Below are positions 10,077 through 16,998 of a stretch of 64,000 nucleotides of DNA, piece by piece; position 1 is the stretch's first letter, and each line of letters opens with the position of its first letter. The DNA is from Candidatus Latescibacterota bacterium (lineage in GTDB: Bacteria; Latescibacterota; MVCY01; DTYK01), in assembly GCA_012961925.1 (NCBI GenBank), contig DTYK01000230.1, forward strand, positions 1 to 64,000, written 5' to 3'. A program made the position numbers and the translations under genes. The notes beneath the pieces are model-generated. The model ran no database searches and was not told the origin of the DNA. It saw nothing but the letters and a program-made list of their open reading frames with translations.

Positions 10077-10114
10077 TCCTTCAAAACTTGACATAAATTT
10101 TAAAATCTTGCTTT
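10077..10114 (-). repeat. 38-base dispersed repeat, copy 1
   Basis: Read on the minus strand, this segment and 61685-61720 on the plus strand share the block ATGTCAAGTTTTGAAGG exactly, and nearly all of the preceding AAGAT-TTAAAAT block. About six differences are spread over 38 bases. It lies directly beside the palindrome at 10046-10073 in the gap left by the missing RimP C-terminal domain. Confidence 0.5.
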
Positions 10115-10163
10115 ATGAAGACGAGTAGTTAAAAGTCATCCCCTCCCAGGGTGATCAGGCTAT

Positions 10164-10448
10164 TTAGTCTGAAGAGATGTTGTCAGGCTTGATACCGGGC
10201 GAGGACACCTCCAGCATATACCGCCCCTCGATCACATCCTCCATATCAAGGATATCGCTGATCTTCCTGCTGACACCGGCGCAATCCTCTACTGTCACTC
10301 CGCCCGGTCTATCGATAAATATGCGAAGCCGGCGTCCTTTACCGAAACCTGCAAGTTTTATGTCAACCAACGTGACCGACTCGGCGGCAAGGACCGGTAA
10401 TATAAGCTTCCGGATTTTTTCAATCAGATATGTATCAGCACCAGACAT
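10164..10448 (-). CDS. rimP: Ribosome maturation factor RimP, N-terminal domain only
   Basis: 94 residues matching only the N-terminal alpha/beta domain of RimP: VTLVDIKLAGFGKGRRLRIF, DRPGGVTVEDCAGVSRKISD, and the YMLEVSSPG motif that closes that domain. Normal RimP is about 150 residues, with a C-terminal Sm-like barrel after SSPG. Here seven-odd unrelated residues (IKPDNISSD) and a stop follow. No frame of the next 170 bases encodes the missing barrel; they hold a palindrome and a dispersed repeat. RimP assists 30S maturation. Whether this half-protein works is unknown. It is the first gene of the nusA-infB operon. Confidence 0.85.
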   Translation of the reverse strand: MSGADTYLIEKIRKLILPVLAAESVTLVDIKLAGFGKGRRLRIFIDRPGGVTVEDCAGVSRKISDILDMEDVIEGRYMLEVSSPGIKPDNISSD

Positions 10449-10471
10449 TCTGGAAGCGCCCTCATAATCAA

Positions 10472-10498
10472 AAAGTGGGTTCTGCGTTCACCCACTTT
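10472..10498 (-). promoter_or_regulatory. Leader hairpin with short U-run in front of rimP (possible attenuator)
   Basis: On the minus strand AAAGTGGGT (10498-10490) and ACCCACTTT (10480-10472) form a perfect 9-bp stem with a 9-base loop, followed by TTGATT. It lies between the predicted start of transcription (about 10503) and the rimP ATG at 10448, so nearly the whole short leader is this hairpin. It could act as an attenuator or as a 5' stabilising structure. Confidence 0.5.
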
Positions 10499-10509
10499 GG
10501 CAAGAGATA

Positions 10510-10538
10510 AATATAAAACATTCTTTTTGATAAAGCAA
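10510..10538 (-). promoter_or_regulatory. Predicted sigma70 promoter of the rimP-nusA-infB operon
   Basis: On the minus strand a -35 box TTGCTT (10538-10533), a 17-base spacer and a -10 box TATATT (10515-10510) point toward rimP. Transcription would begin near 10503, leaving a leader of about 55 bases. Confidence 0.6.
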
Positions 10539-10603
10539 GAAAAAATTTAATTTGAAGGCAGGTATTTCCCTCAATGCACTATCGGGGTTACTACAAAAAG
10601 AGC

Positions 10604-10632
10604 TTGACCTCCCTGACCGTTTATGTTATCAT
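10604..10632 (+). promoter_or_regulatory. Predicted sigma70 promoter of glnA
   Basis: TTGACC (10604-10609), 17-base spacer, TATCAT (10627-10632). The predicted start near 10639 gives a leader of about 160 bases before the glnA ATG. A weaker second match (TTGCGT, 17 bases, TGATAA) lies closer to the gene, around 10720-10750. Confidence 0.55.
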
Positions 10633-10799
10633 TTACTGTGTCGGACGAGCATGGTAACCCGTATGCCTGTCCCCATCATAATCGATTGAACATATTGAGC
10701 CGAAGAATCATCAATTGAATTCGTTGCGTCCTTTGTGTCTTCGTGATGATAAACTTAATGTAGTAGTATTAACACGGGAAACAGAAAAGGAGGAATCGG

Positions 10800-12125
10800 A
10801 TGGTTAAAGACAAGGAATACGTGCTAAACGCTGTTAAGGAGAACGACGTGAAGTTCATCAGGTTATGGTTCACGGATGTCCTTGGATTTCTCAAGAGCTT
10901 CGCCATAACAGCAGAAGAGTTGGAGATCGCCTTAGATGAGGGGGTAGGTTTTGATGGTTCTTCTATCGAGGGTTTTGCAAGGATAGAGGAGAGCGACATG
11001 ATCGCCATGCCCGATCCAACTACTTTCCAGATCCTTCCATGGAGGCCTAAAGAGCAGGCTGTTGCCAGGATGTTCGCTGATATCTTAGAGCCGGACGGCA
11101 GACCGTTTGAAGGCGATCCACGATATGTACTGAAAAAGATCCTTCAGCGTGCCAGAGAGATGGGCTTCACTTATTACCTTGGCCCTGAGCTCGAGTATTT
11201 CTACTTCAAGACATCTGATGGGACAGAGATCCTGGATAAGGGAGGCTATTTCGATCTCACTCCGCCTAACCTTGCCCAGGATTTAAGGCGTGAGACGATC
11301 TTTGCGTTGGAAAGCCTGGGCATTCCGGTTGAATGCAGCCACCATGAGGTTGCGCCATCTCAGCATGAGATCGACCTCCAGTATGCAGATGCGCTCACAA
11401 TGGCAGATAATGTCATGACCTATCGGCTTGTGGTAAAGGAGATTGCTCAACAGAAAGGTTTTTACGCTACCTTCATGCCGAAGCCCATATTTGGCGTGAA
11501 CGGAAGTGGCATGCATGTGCACCAATCCCTTTACAAAGACGGCAAGAACGCCTTCTTTGACCATGACGATGTCTACCACCTCTCCCAGATGGGAAAATCT
11601 TTCATTGCTGGTCTGCTGAAACATGCAAGGGAGATAACCTCGGTCACCAACCAGTGGGTGAACTCCTATAAGCGTCTCGTACTGGGATATGAAGCACCCG
11701 TATACATCTCCTGGGCCCAGAGGAACAGATCGGCCTTGGTGAGGGTGCCTCTATATAAACCCGGCAAGGAGGGGGCGACTAGGATTGAGTTCAGGTCTCC
11801 GGACCCGGCCTGCAACCCCTACCTTGCCTTCTCAGTGATGCTGGCCGCAGGGCTGGAGGGAATAGAAAGGGGTTACGAACTGCCTGAACCCGTAACAAAC
11901 AACATATTCGAGATGACCGAGGAAGAAAGGGAGATGGCGGGGATAGACTCCTTACCCGAAAATCTGCTGGAGGCAATCAGGTTGACCGAAAGAAGTGAAT
12001 TGGTAAAGAGGGTATTGGGCGAAAAAGTGTTTACGTACTTCATCAGGAACAAAAAAGCCGAGTGGGAGGAGTATAAGTCCCAGGTAACACAGTATGAGCT
12101 CGATAGATACCTGTCGATACTTTAA
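10800..12125 (+). CDS. glnA: Glutamine synthetase, type I (GSI-alpha-like)
   Basis: 441 residues. Motifs: FDGSSIEGFARIEESDM at the N-terminus, the ATP/metal segments LGPELEYFYF and EVAPSQHEIDL, the KPIFGVNGSGMHVHQS strand, and NRSALVRVP with RIEFRSPDPACNPYLAF. The length, the absence of the 25-residue insertion and the C-terminal TEEEREMAG-SLPENL region without an adenylylation tyrosine motif place it with the Bacillus/Thermotoga GSI-alpha type. That type is feedback-inhibited rather than adenylylated; the arginine in GFARIEES corresponds to the one involved in Bacillus. It assimilates ammonia into glutamine. It has its own promoter and no PII gene nearby. Confidence 0.97.
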   Translation: MVKDKEYVLNAVKENDVKFIRLWFTDVLGFLKSFAITAEELEIALDEGVGFDGSSIEGFARIEESDMIAMPDPTTFQILPWRPKEQAVARMFADILEPDGRPFEGDPRYVLKKILQRAREMGFTYYLGPELEYFYFKTSDGTEILDKGGYFDLTPPNLAQDLRRETIFALESLGIPVECSHHEVAPSQHEIDLQYADALTMADNVMTYRLVVKEIAQQKGFYATFMPKPIFGVNGSGMHVHQSLYKDGKNAFFDHDDVYHLSQMGKSFIAGLLKHAREITSVTNQWVNSYKRLVLGYEAPVYISWAQRNRSALVRVPLYKPGKEGATRIEFRSPDPACNPYLAFSVMLAAGLEGIERGYELPEPVTNNIFEMTEEEREMAGIDSLPENLLEAIRLTERSELVKRVLGEKVFTYFIRNKKAEWEEYKSQVTQYELDRYLSIL

Positions 12126-12230
12126 GGACACCTTTGGGGAGCTATAAACATGCCGTAACTTTTAGAAACACAGCAGTTAATCTCGCATTTCTTTCGACGT
12201 GCAAGACACTTATCGATGTGAAGCTCAGAG

Positions 12231-13010
12231 GTGTCGGAAAGCCAGAGAAGGAGAGGGCTTGCTTTGGCTCCAGAATCAAATCTACCACAAAGGATAAGCT
12301 CATGGATCAGGGAAAGGGTCCGCGAGGCTGGGGCAGATGGGGTTGTGGTAGGGCTGAGTGGAGGAGTGGACTCCTCTGTCGTGGCAGCATTAGCAAGGAT
12401 GGCACTCGGCGAGAGGCTGCTCGGCCTGATAATGCCATGCCAGAGCAAGACATCCGACATTGAAGATGCCCGTCTGGTGGCAAGAAGGCTGGGCATTAAG
12501 ATGAAGGAGATCCCCCTGGACCCCATCTACGAGAGTTTCCTCGAGATCCTTCCCCCTGGGGATAGATTAACCAGAGCCAACCTCAAGGCCAGATTGAGAA
12601 TGGTTACTCTATACTATTATGCCAACGGTCTCAACTACCTGGTAGCAGGTACAGGCAACAAAAGTGAACTGTCAATAGGCTATTTCACCAAGTACGGCGA
12701 TGGAGGAGTTGATATACTACCTCTTGGAGGCCTTTTGAAGACCGAGGTGAAACAGCTTGCCAGAGAGCTCCGGATACCCGAGAGGATAATAGAAAAGATC
12801 CCCAGTGCCGGCCTCTGGGAGGATCAGACCGATGAAGAGGAGATGGGGATGAGCTATGAGGAACTGGACAGAGCTATACTGGCCATAGAATCCGGGGATG
12901 CCAGCGGGCTAACCTCAGAGATTTTGGACAAGGTGGCGGAGATGATGAAGGCTTCCAGGCACAAAAGGCAGCCGCCGCCGGCCTTCGAAAGGCAGGGAAA
13001 AATGCACTGA
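12231..13010 (+). CDS. nadE: NAD+ synthetase, ammonia-dependent type
   Basis: 259 residues without a glutaminase domain, so it should use ammonia to amidate deamido-NAD. The P-loop GLSGGVDSSVVAALA near residue 43, AGTGNKSELSIGYFTKYGDGG, and IPSAGLWEDQTDEEEMG are all present. The annotated start is GTG at 12231, which has poor Shine-Dalgarno support. An in-frame TTG at 12264 is preceded by AAGGAG at ten bases and would remove eleven residues, so it is a real alternative. It follows glnA by 105 bases; sharing a transcript with glnA is plausible and would join ammonia-handling enzymes. Confidence 0.94.
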   Translation: MSESQRRRGLALAPESNLPQRISSWIRERVREAGADGVVVGLSGGVDSSVVAALARMALGERLLGLIMPCQSKTSDIEDARLVARRLGIKMKEIPLDPIYESFLEILPPGDRLTRANLKARLRMVTLYYYANGLNYLVAGTGNKSELSIGYFTKYGDGGVDILPLGGLLKTEVKQLARELRIPERIIEKIPSAGLWEDQTDEEEMGMSYEELDRAILAIESGDASGLTSEILDKVAEMMKASRHKRQPPPAFERQGKMH

Positions 13011-13096
13011 GAACCCTTCTGGATAAGCTTGCCAGACCTCCTTTACGTAAATTTCTCAGGGGCGGGCAAAGGCGATCATAGTTTGGGATGAGCCAC

Positions 13097-14038
13097 CTAT
13101 ACCTGCCTTTTTCTCCTCATGAGCTCTACAAGCCTTCTGTTGAACTCCCTGGCGGGATGGATGCCGCTCACCTTCAAGAGGTGGTTGAGGGCGACTATCT
13201 CCGCAATGACTGTGATGTTCTTGCCGGGGTATATCGGAATGGCGACCACAGGGATCTCTATATCCAGGATAGATGTGGTCTTCTCTTCAAGTCCGATCCT
13301 CTCGTAGTCAAGCGATTCATCCCAATCGACTAGCCGAACCTCTACTTCTATCCTCTTCTGCAACCGTACAGCTCTGATACCGAAGGTCCTTCGTACATCT
13401 ATAATACCGACTCCGCGTATCTCTATATGGTGACGTAGGATATCGCTACCGGTGCCCATCAGTATGCCCTGAGCCCTTCTGGTGATTACAACCACATCAT
13501 CTGCAACCAGACGATGGCCCCGCTCCACAAGGTCGAGTGCTATCTCGCTCTTCCCTATCGAACTCCTCCCGGTGAAGAGAAGTCCCACGCCATAGACATC
13601 CACCAGTGATGCATGCATGGTGATCTGTGGGGCAAAGACCTCATCGAGGTAGAGGTTAAAAAGATGAATAAACTTCGTAGTGGCGAATTTTGTCCTGAGC
13701 AAGGGTATCGCCCTTTTGTTTGAGAGCTCTGACAGGAGGGGAAAGGGCTCATTGTTGCCAGTAATCACTATACATGGGAGGTCAAACTGATATATGGTCT
13801 CCAATGCCTGGCGCCTCGCATCCTCACTAAGCCCCCTCAGGTAGATCATCTCAGTGTTGCCAAGCACCTGAACTCGATCGAAGGTGTAAAGTTCCACAAA
13901 CCCGGCAAGGGCCAGGCCAGGACGATGGATCTCCCCACTTGTCAGCGTTCTGTCCAGACCCTCTTGGCCAGCAATGAGTTTCAGGGCCAGTCTCCTACGA
14001 TTTTGTTTAAGCAGTTCACGAATGGTTATCTCCTTCAT
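13097..14038 (-). CDS. hprK: HPr kinase/phosphorylase
   Basis: 313 residues. The N-terminal half is the HprK-specific domain. The C-terminal catalytic half has HASLVDVYGVG, the P-loop GRSSIGKS (157-164), GHRLVADDVVVI, EIRGVGIIDVRRTFG, and LNHLLKVSGIHPAREFNRRL with the terminal basic tail. In Firmicutes it phosphorylates HPr on a serine for catabolite control. In diderms it usually lies with PTSNtr genes. No HPr or other PTS gene lies in this window. Its ATG overlaps the rpe stop as ATGA, and it converges with nadE. Confidence 0.92.
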   Translation of the reverse strand: MKEITIRELLKQNRRRLALKLIAGQEGLDRTLTSGEIHRPGLALAGFVELYTFDRVQVLGNTEMIYLRGLSEDARRQALETIYQFDLPCIVITGNNEPFPLLSELSNKRAIPLLRTKFATTKFIHLFNLYLDEVFAPQITMHASLVDVYGVGLLFTGRSSIGKSEIALDLVERGHRLVADDVVVITRRAQGILMGTGSDILRHHIEIRGVGIIDVRRTFGIRAVRLQKRIEVEVRLVDWDESLDYERIGLEEKTTSILDIEIPVVAIPIYPGKNITVIAEIVALNHLLKVSGIHPAREFNRRLVELMRRKRQV

Positions 14039-14703
14039 CTGGAAATCCCCCTTAGGGCATAATCCCTCAGAGTTTTAATGTTGTCCTCCACATTACCCGG
14101 TCCAAAGATGGCCGATCCTGCAACGAGGATGTGAGCCCCAGCCTTTGTGACTAAAGGTGCTGTCTTATGATATATCCCGCCGTCAACTTCGATCTTGGCC
14201 TTCAGCCTGTCTTCGTCAATCCACCGGCGGAGGTTCTTTATCTTCTCCACCGAAGAGGGGAGGAAAGTCTGACCGCCGAAACCAGGGTTGACCGACATGA
14301 CAAGAACAACGTCCAAAAGGCCCAGATATCTTCTTAGCCTGTCTGGAGGCGTTTCAGGGTTAAGGGCAACACCGGCGCAGACTCCCGTTGCAGAGATATG
14401 GCGGAGGGCACCAGCAATATCATCACAGGCCTCAACATGGAGGGTGATACAGTCTGCACCACTTGCAGCAAAAGCATCGAGGTGCCTGTCAGGCCGTTGG
14501 ATCATCAGGTGGACGTCAAGTTTCAAGTCGGTAAGCCTGCGCACTGCTTCCACAATGAGAGGCCCAAAGGTTATGTTCGGGACAAAATTCCCGTCCATCA
14601 CATCCAGATGGAGGAGATCTGCACCGCCTTTCTCTGCTTTCCTTATCTCATCCCTCAGGCAACCGAAGTCAGCCGCAAGCAGTGATGGGGCTATCTTGAT
14701 CAT
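14035..14703 (-). CDS. rpe: Ribulose-phosphate 3-epimerase
   Basis: TIM-barrel enzyme interconverting ribulose-5-P and xylulose-5-P. The start is the ATG at 14703 (MIKIAPSLLAADF), with AAGGA eight bases upstream; the open frame continues to 14754 without a family match. Motifs: HLDVMDGNFVPNITFGP, LDVHLMIQRP, VALNPETPPDRL, VMSVNPGFGGQTF, and IEVDGGIYHKTAP. The 222 residues are normal. Between the PASTA gene and hprK, with an ATGA overlap to hprK. Confidence 0.96.
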   Translation of the reverse strand: MIKIAPSLLAADFGCLRDEIRKAEKGGADLLHLDVMDGNFVPNITFGPLIVEAVRRLTDLKLDVHLMIQRPDRHLDAFAASGADCITLHVEACDDIAGALRHISATGVCAGVALNPETPPDRLRRYLGLLDVVLVMSVNPGFGGQTFLPSSVEKIKNLRRWIDEDRLKAKIEVDGGIYHKTAPLVTKAGAHILVAGSAIFGPGNVEDNIKTLRDYALRGISR

Positions 14704-14750
14704 ACGAGAATTCCTTCTAATTCGTAAAGGAAAACAGGGGACAGAGAACC

Positions 14751-15485
14751 TCAAAGTTTACTGACTACCAGGTCGATCTCGGCCCCTTTTCTTACCCGCC
14801 CTCCCGCAGGAATAGACTGTCTTAGAACGGTGTCTGGAAGATATTCAAGGCTTGATTGATAGGTTACCCTGCCGAGCCTTAAACCCATCCTCTCCAGGAG
14901 ATCAGAGGCTTCCTGGAGACTTTTTCCGACCAGGTCGGGCATTAGAGCCAGCTCCGGTGGACCAGTACTAACCACCAGATCAATAAGCACATCTTTACCT
15001 GCAAGTTCTCCTGGCTCGGGGATCTGCGAAATAACCACACCTTTTGGAAATTCATAAGAAGGCTGGCCAGTTATTGTTCCCGTCTTAAATCCTATCTGAT
15101 CAAGAATCAGCATTGCCTGCCGCTGGGAGACACCACGGACATCCGGAACCTCATATAAACGGGCACCTCTACTGATAGCCACAAAGACACGACGTCCCCT
15201 TTTCACCCAGGAGTAAGGGGGCGGCGACTGAGAGATGACCGCTCCCTCTGGCAGCTCCTCATTCTCCTCCTGACGCTCCACCACCAAAAGGAGGCCCCGC
15301 TTTTGAAGGATATCCCTAGCCTCTTCAAGCCCTTTCTCTGTGACATCGGGCACTTCAACATCCTGGCCATGTTTAACCACCCATGGCATCACAACCCGAT
15401 CCACGATGAAGAATCCCACGACCAGAGGAAGAAATGCCGCACAAATGAAGGGCAGGAAGCGCTTTCGAAATTTAGAAGATGTCAC
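14751..15485 (-). CDS. Membrane-anchored PASTA-domain protein
   Basis: 244 residues: one N-terminal membrane segment (about 10-32, FLPFICAAFLPLVVGFFIV) followed by three PASTA repeats (about 42-108, 110-178, 180-244). Each begins VPDV/MPDLVGK and ends in the VxISRG/VVSTG/VVSK pattern. PASTA domains bind muropeptides or beta-lactam-like ligands in Ser/Thr kinases and penicillin-binding proteins. Here no kinase or transpeptidase domain is attached, so it may be an extracytoplasmic peptidoglycan sensor or a scaffold. The same gene order, rsmB-PASTA-rpe, is common in several phyla, often with a PASTA kinase or PP2C phosphatase, which are absent here. Confidence 0.88.
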   Translation of the reverse strand: MTSSKFRKRFLPFICAAFLPLVVGFFIVDRVVMPWVVKHGQDVEVPDVTEKGLEEARDILQKRGLLLVVERQEENEELPEGAVISQSPPPYSWVKRGRRVFVAISRGARLYEVPDVRGVSQRQAMLILDQIGFKTGTITGQPSYEFPKGVVISQIPEPGELAGKDVLIDLVVSTGPPELALMPDLVGKSLQEASDLLERMGLRLGRVTYQSSLEYLPDTVLRQSIPAGGRVRKGAEIDLVVSKL

Positions 15486-15545
15486 AATTGAAAATCTGAG
15501 TTAACCTGCGGTTAAAAACGAAAATTCCTATACCCTCATGTTAGA

Positions 15546-16877
15546 CTAATCAGATCTTTTGCGGAGTCTCGCTGCAAAGGATCCATCACAACCGTGCTTA
15601 TGAGGAAAGGTCCTGACAAAACTATCTGCAACTTCTGATGATAGAAATTCCGACGCTTTCTCAAGTTCAAAAGCGGAGTTTCGCATAAGGAAGGCCTCTA
15701 TGATCATCTCATTCTCCTGCGGCTCAATTGAACAGGTGCTGTACACTATGACTCCTCCCGCTCTTGTCAACTCTGCCCCCTTTTTTAAAAGAGCACTCTG
15801 GAGTTGTGTCAATTGATCGATCGTCTCTTCCGCCTTCCAGCGAGCATCGGCCCTCCTGGCAAGAACACCAAGTCCGGAGCAGGGGACATCAACCAGGACC
15901 CTGTCAAAGGGTTGGGCGGCGTATCTTAAAGCGTCCTGCGCTTCTGCATGTATAATGCTTATCCCGAGCCTCCCGGAGTTTTCTTGCAACATCCTAAGAC
16001 GACCCTTTTGCTTGTCCAAGGCGACGATCAAACCTATATTTCGCATAAGCTCGGCCACATGGGTCGCCTTCCCTCCTGGTGCGCTGCACACATCAAGAAT
16101 CCTCTCGCCCGGATGCGGGTCCAGAAGGATACTTACCAGTCCGGCACTTGGATCCTGCACCTGAAGCCAGCCATCGGCAAAGGCCGTGGTCTCAAACAGA
16201 CCCTCCGCACACTCAAGGTCAAGGAAGTTAGAGACAAGTTTGTTCGGCTGTGCTACAATCCCGGCCTTGCTTAGCTCCTTCATCAACCTTTCAGGGGTAG
16301 TTTTCAGGGAGTTGGTCCTTATTGAAACCTTCGGAGAGAGATTGTTTGCCTTGCAAAGCTGGGCAGTCTCCTCAAACCCCCATCGTTTGATCCAGCGTTC
16401 TACCATCCATTCCGGATGGGAATAAAAAACAGACAGGTATGCCACCGGATCTCTGTCCCTATCAGGGTAACTGATATTGCCCTTTTCCCTGACGAGCGTA
16501 CGTAGAACAGCATTAACAAGACCGGCCGTTCCGGGATGTCCATATTTGGTGGCCAGATTCACCGATTCATTCACGACAGCCCATGGCGGAACCCTATCGA
16601 GGAAGAGGATCTGATAAGCCCCCAGACGAAGGATGTTCCGTATCCAGGCGGTGAGATCTTCCAGGTCCTTATGGACAAATTTCCGGAGGACCCAGTCGAT
16701 CCGCCCTCTCCATCTCGTGGTGCCCAGAACCAGTTCTCGGACGAAGCCTTTGTCCTTCTGGATTAAATTCGCAGAAGAGATGCCATCCAATAGTTTATCG
16801 GCGTAAGCCCCATCCTCCACTCGTCTTAAAAACCTGAGGGCGATCTCCCTGGCAGTTAGTGTAGTATAAGCAGACAT
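15546..16877 (-). CDS. rsmB: 16S rRNA (cytosine(967)-C5)-methyltransferase
   Basis: 443 residues. The N-terminal NusB-like domain (1-140: REIALRFLRRVEDGAYADKLL, LVLGTTRWRGRIDWVL) is followed by a SAM-dependent methyltransferase domain with DVCSAPGGKATHVAEL, DVPCSGLGVLARRAD and YSTCSIEPQENE. These contain the two catalytic cysteines of m5C methyltransferases. It leads the PASTA-rpe-hprK group. Confidence 0.95.
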   Translation of the reverse strand: MSAYTTLTAREIALRFLRRVEDGAYADKLLDGISSANLIQKDKGFVRELVLGTTRWRGRIDWVLRKFVHKDLEDLTAWIRNILRLGAYQILFLDRVPPWAVVNESVNLATKYGHPGTAGLVNAVLRTLVREKGNISYPDRDRDPVAYLSVFYSHPEWMVERWIKRWGFEETAQLCKANNLSPKVSIRTNSLKTTPERLMKELSKAGIVAQPNKLVSNFLDLECAEGLFETTAFADGWLQVQDPSAGLVSILLDPHPGERILDVCSAPGGKATHVAELMRNIGLIVALDKQKGRLRMLQENSGRLGISIIHAEAQDALRYAAQPFDRVLVDVPCSGLGVLARRADARWKAEETIDQLTQLQSALLKKGAELTRAGGVIVYSTCSIEPQENEMIIEAFLMRNSAFELEKASEFLSSEVADSFVRTFPHKHGCDGSFAARLRKRSD

Positions 16878-16885
16878 GGCGCTCA

Positions 16886-16926
16886 GATTCGCTTTTTCAG
16901 TGTTCAGTTTCAGGTGTCCGGATTCA
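16886..16926. repeat. Decayed dispersed repeat (CAGTGTT family), copy 1
   Basis: The segment GATTCGCTTTTTCAGTGTTC followed by AGTTTCAGGTGTCCGGATTCAG resembles 45184-45220 and 59849-59886. The shared order is ATTCG, TTTTTCAGTGTT, a T-rich stretch, then CC-GGATT. It lies between rsmB and the FGGY kinase. Function unknown. Confidence 0.4.
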
Positions 16927-16998
16927 GTTTTCTCATTTCCGCCGGTCCTTCTGAAGGGCTGACGTAACTTCTCCCCCGTAGCCTTCTGATGCTACCCA

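Larger units (their letters stand above)
10449..10799. other. Divergent intergenic region rimP / glnA (351 bp)
   Basis: Holds the leftward rimP promoter and leader hairpin, the rightward glnA promoter, and about 160 bases of untranslated glnA leader. The stretch around 10715-10745 (GCGTCCTTTGTGTCTTCGTG) resembles a low-complexity intergenic motif common in environmental genomes. A strong Shine-Dalgarno, AAAAGGAGG, precedes the glnA ATG. No further gene or RNA was recognised. Confidence 0.6.

Noticed and set aside
9991..10077. N-terminal extension of nusA (29 codons reading RYFSFRRKVTKGRIRTVRRF)
   Set aside because: This reading comes from the palindrome and the repeat; NusA homologues begin at MNYEILEAIG, which has its own Shine-Dalgarno.
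10639..10799. Riboswitch (glutamine-type) in the glnA leader
   Set aside because: The leader is long enough, but I could not find the conserved E-loop or pairing of known glutamine riboswitches; only repeat-like low-complexity sequence is evident.
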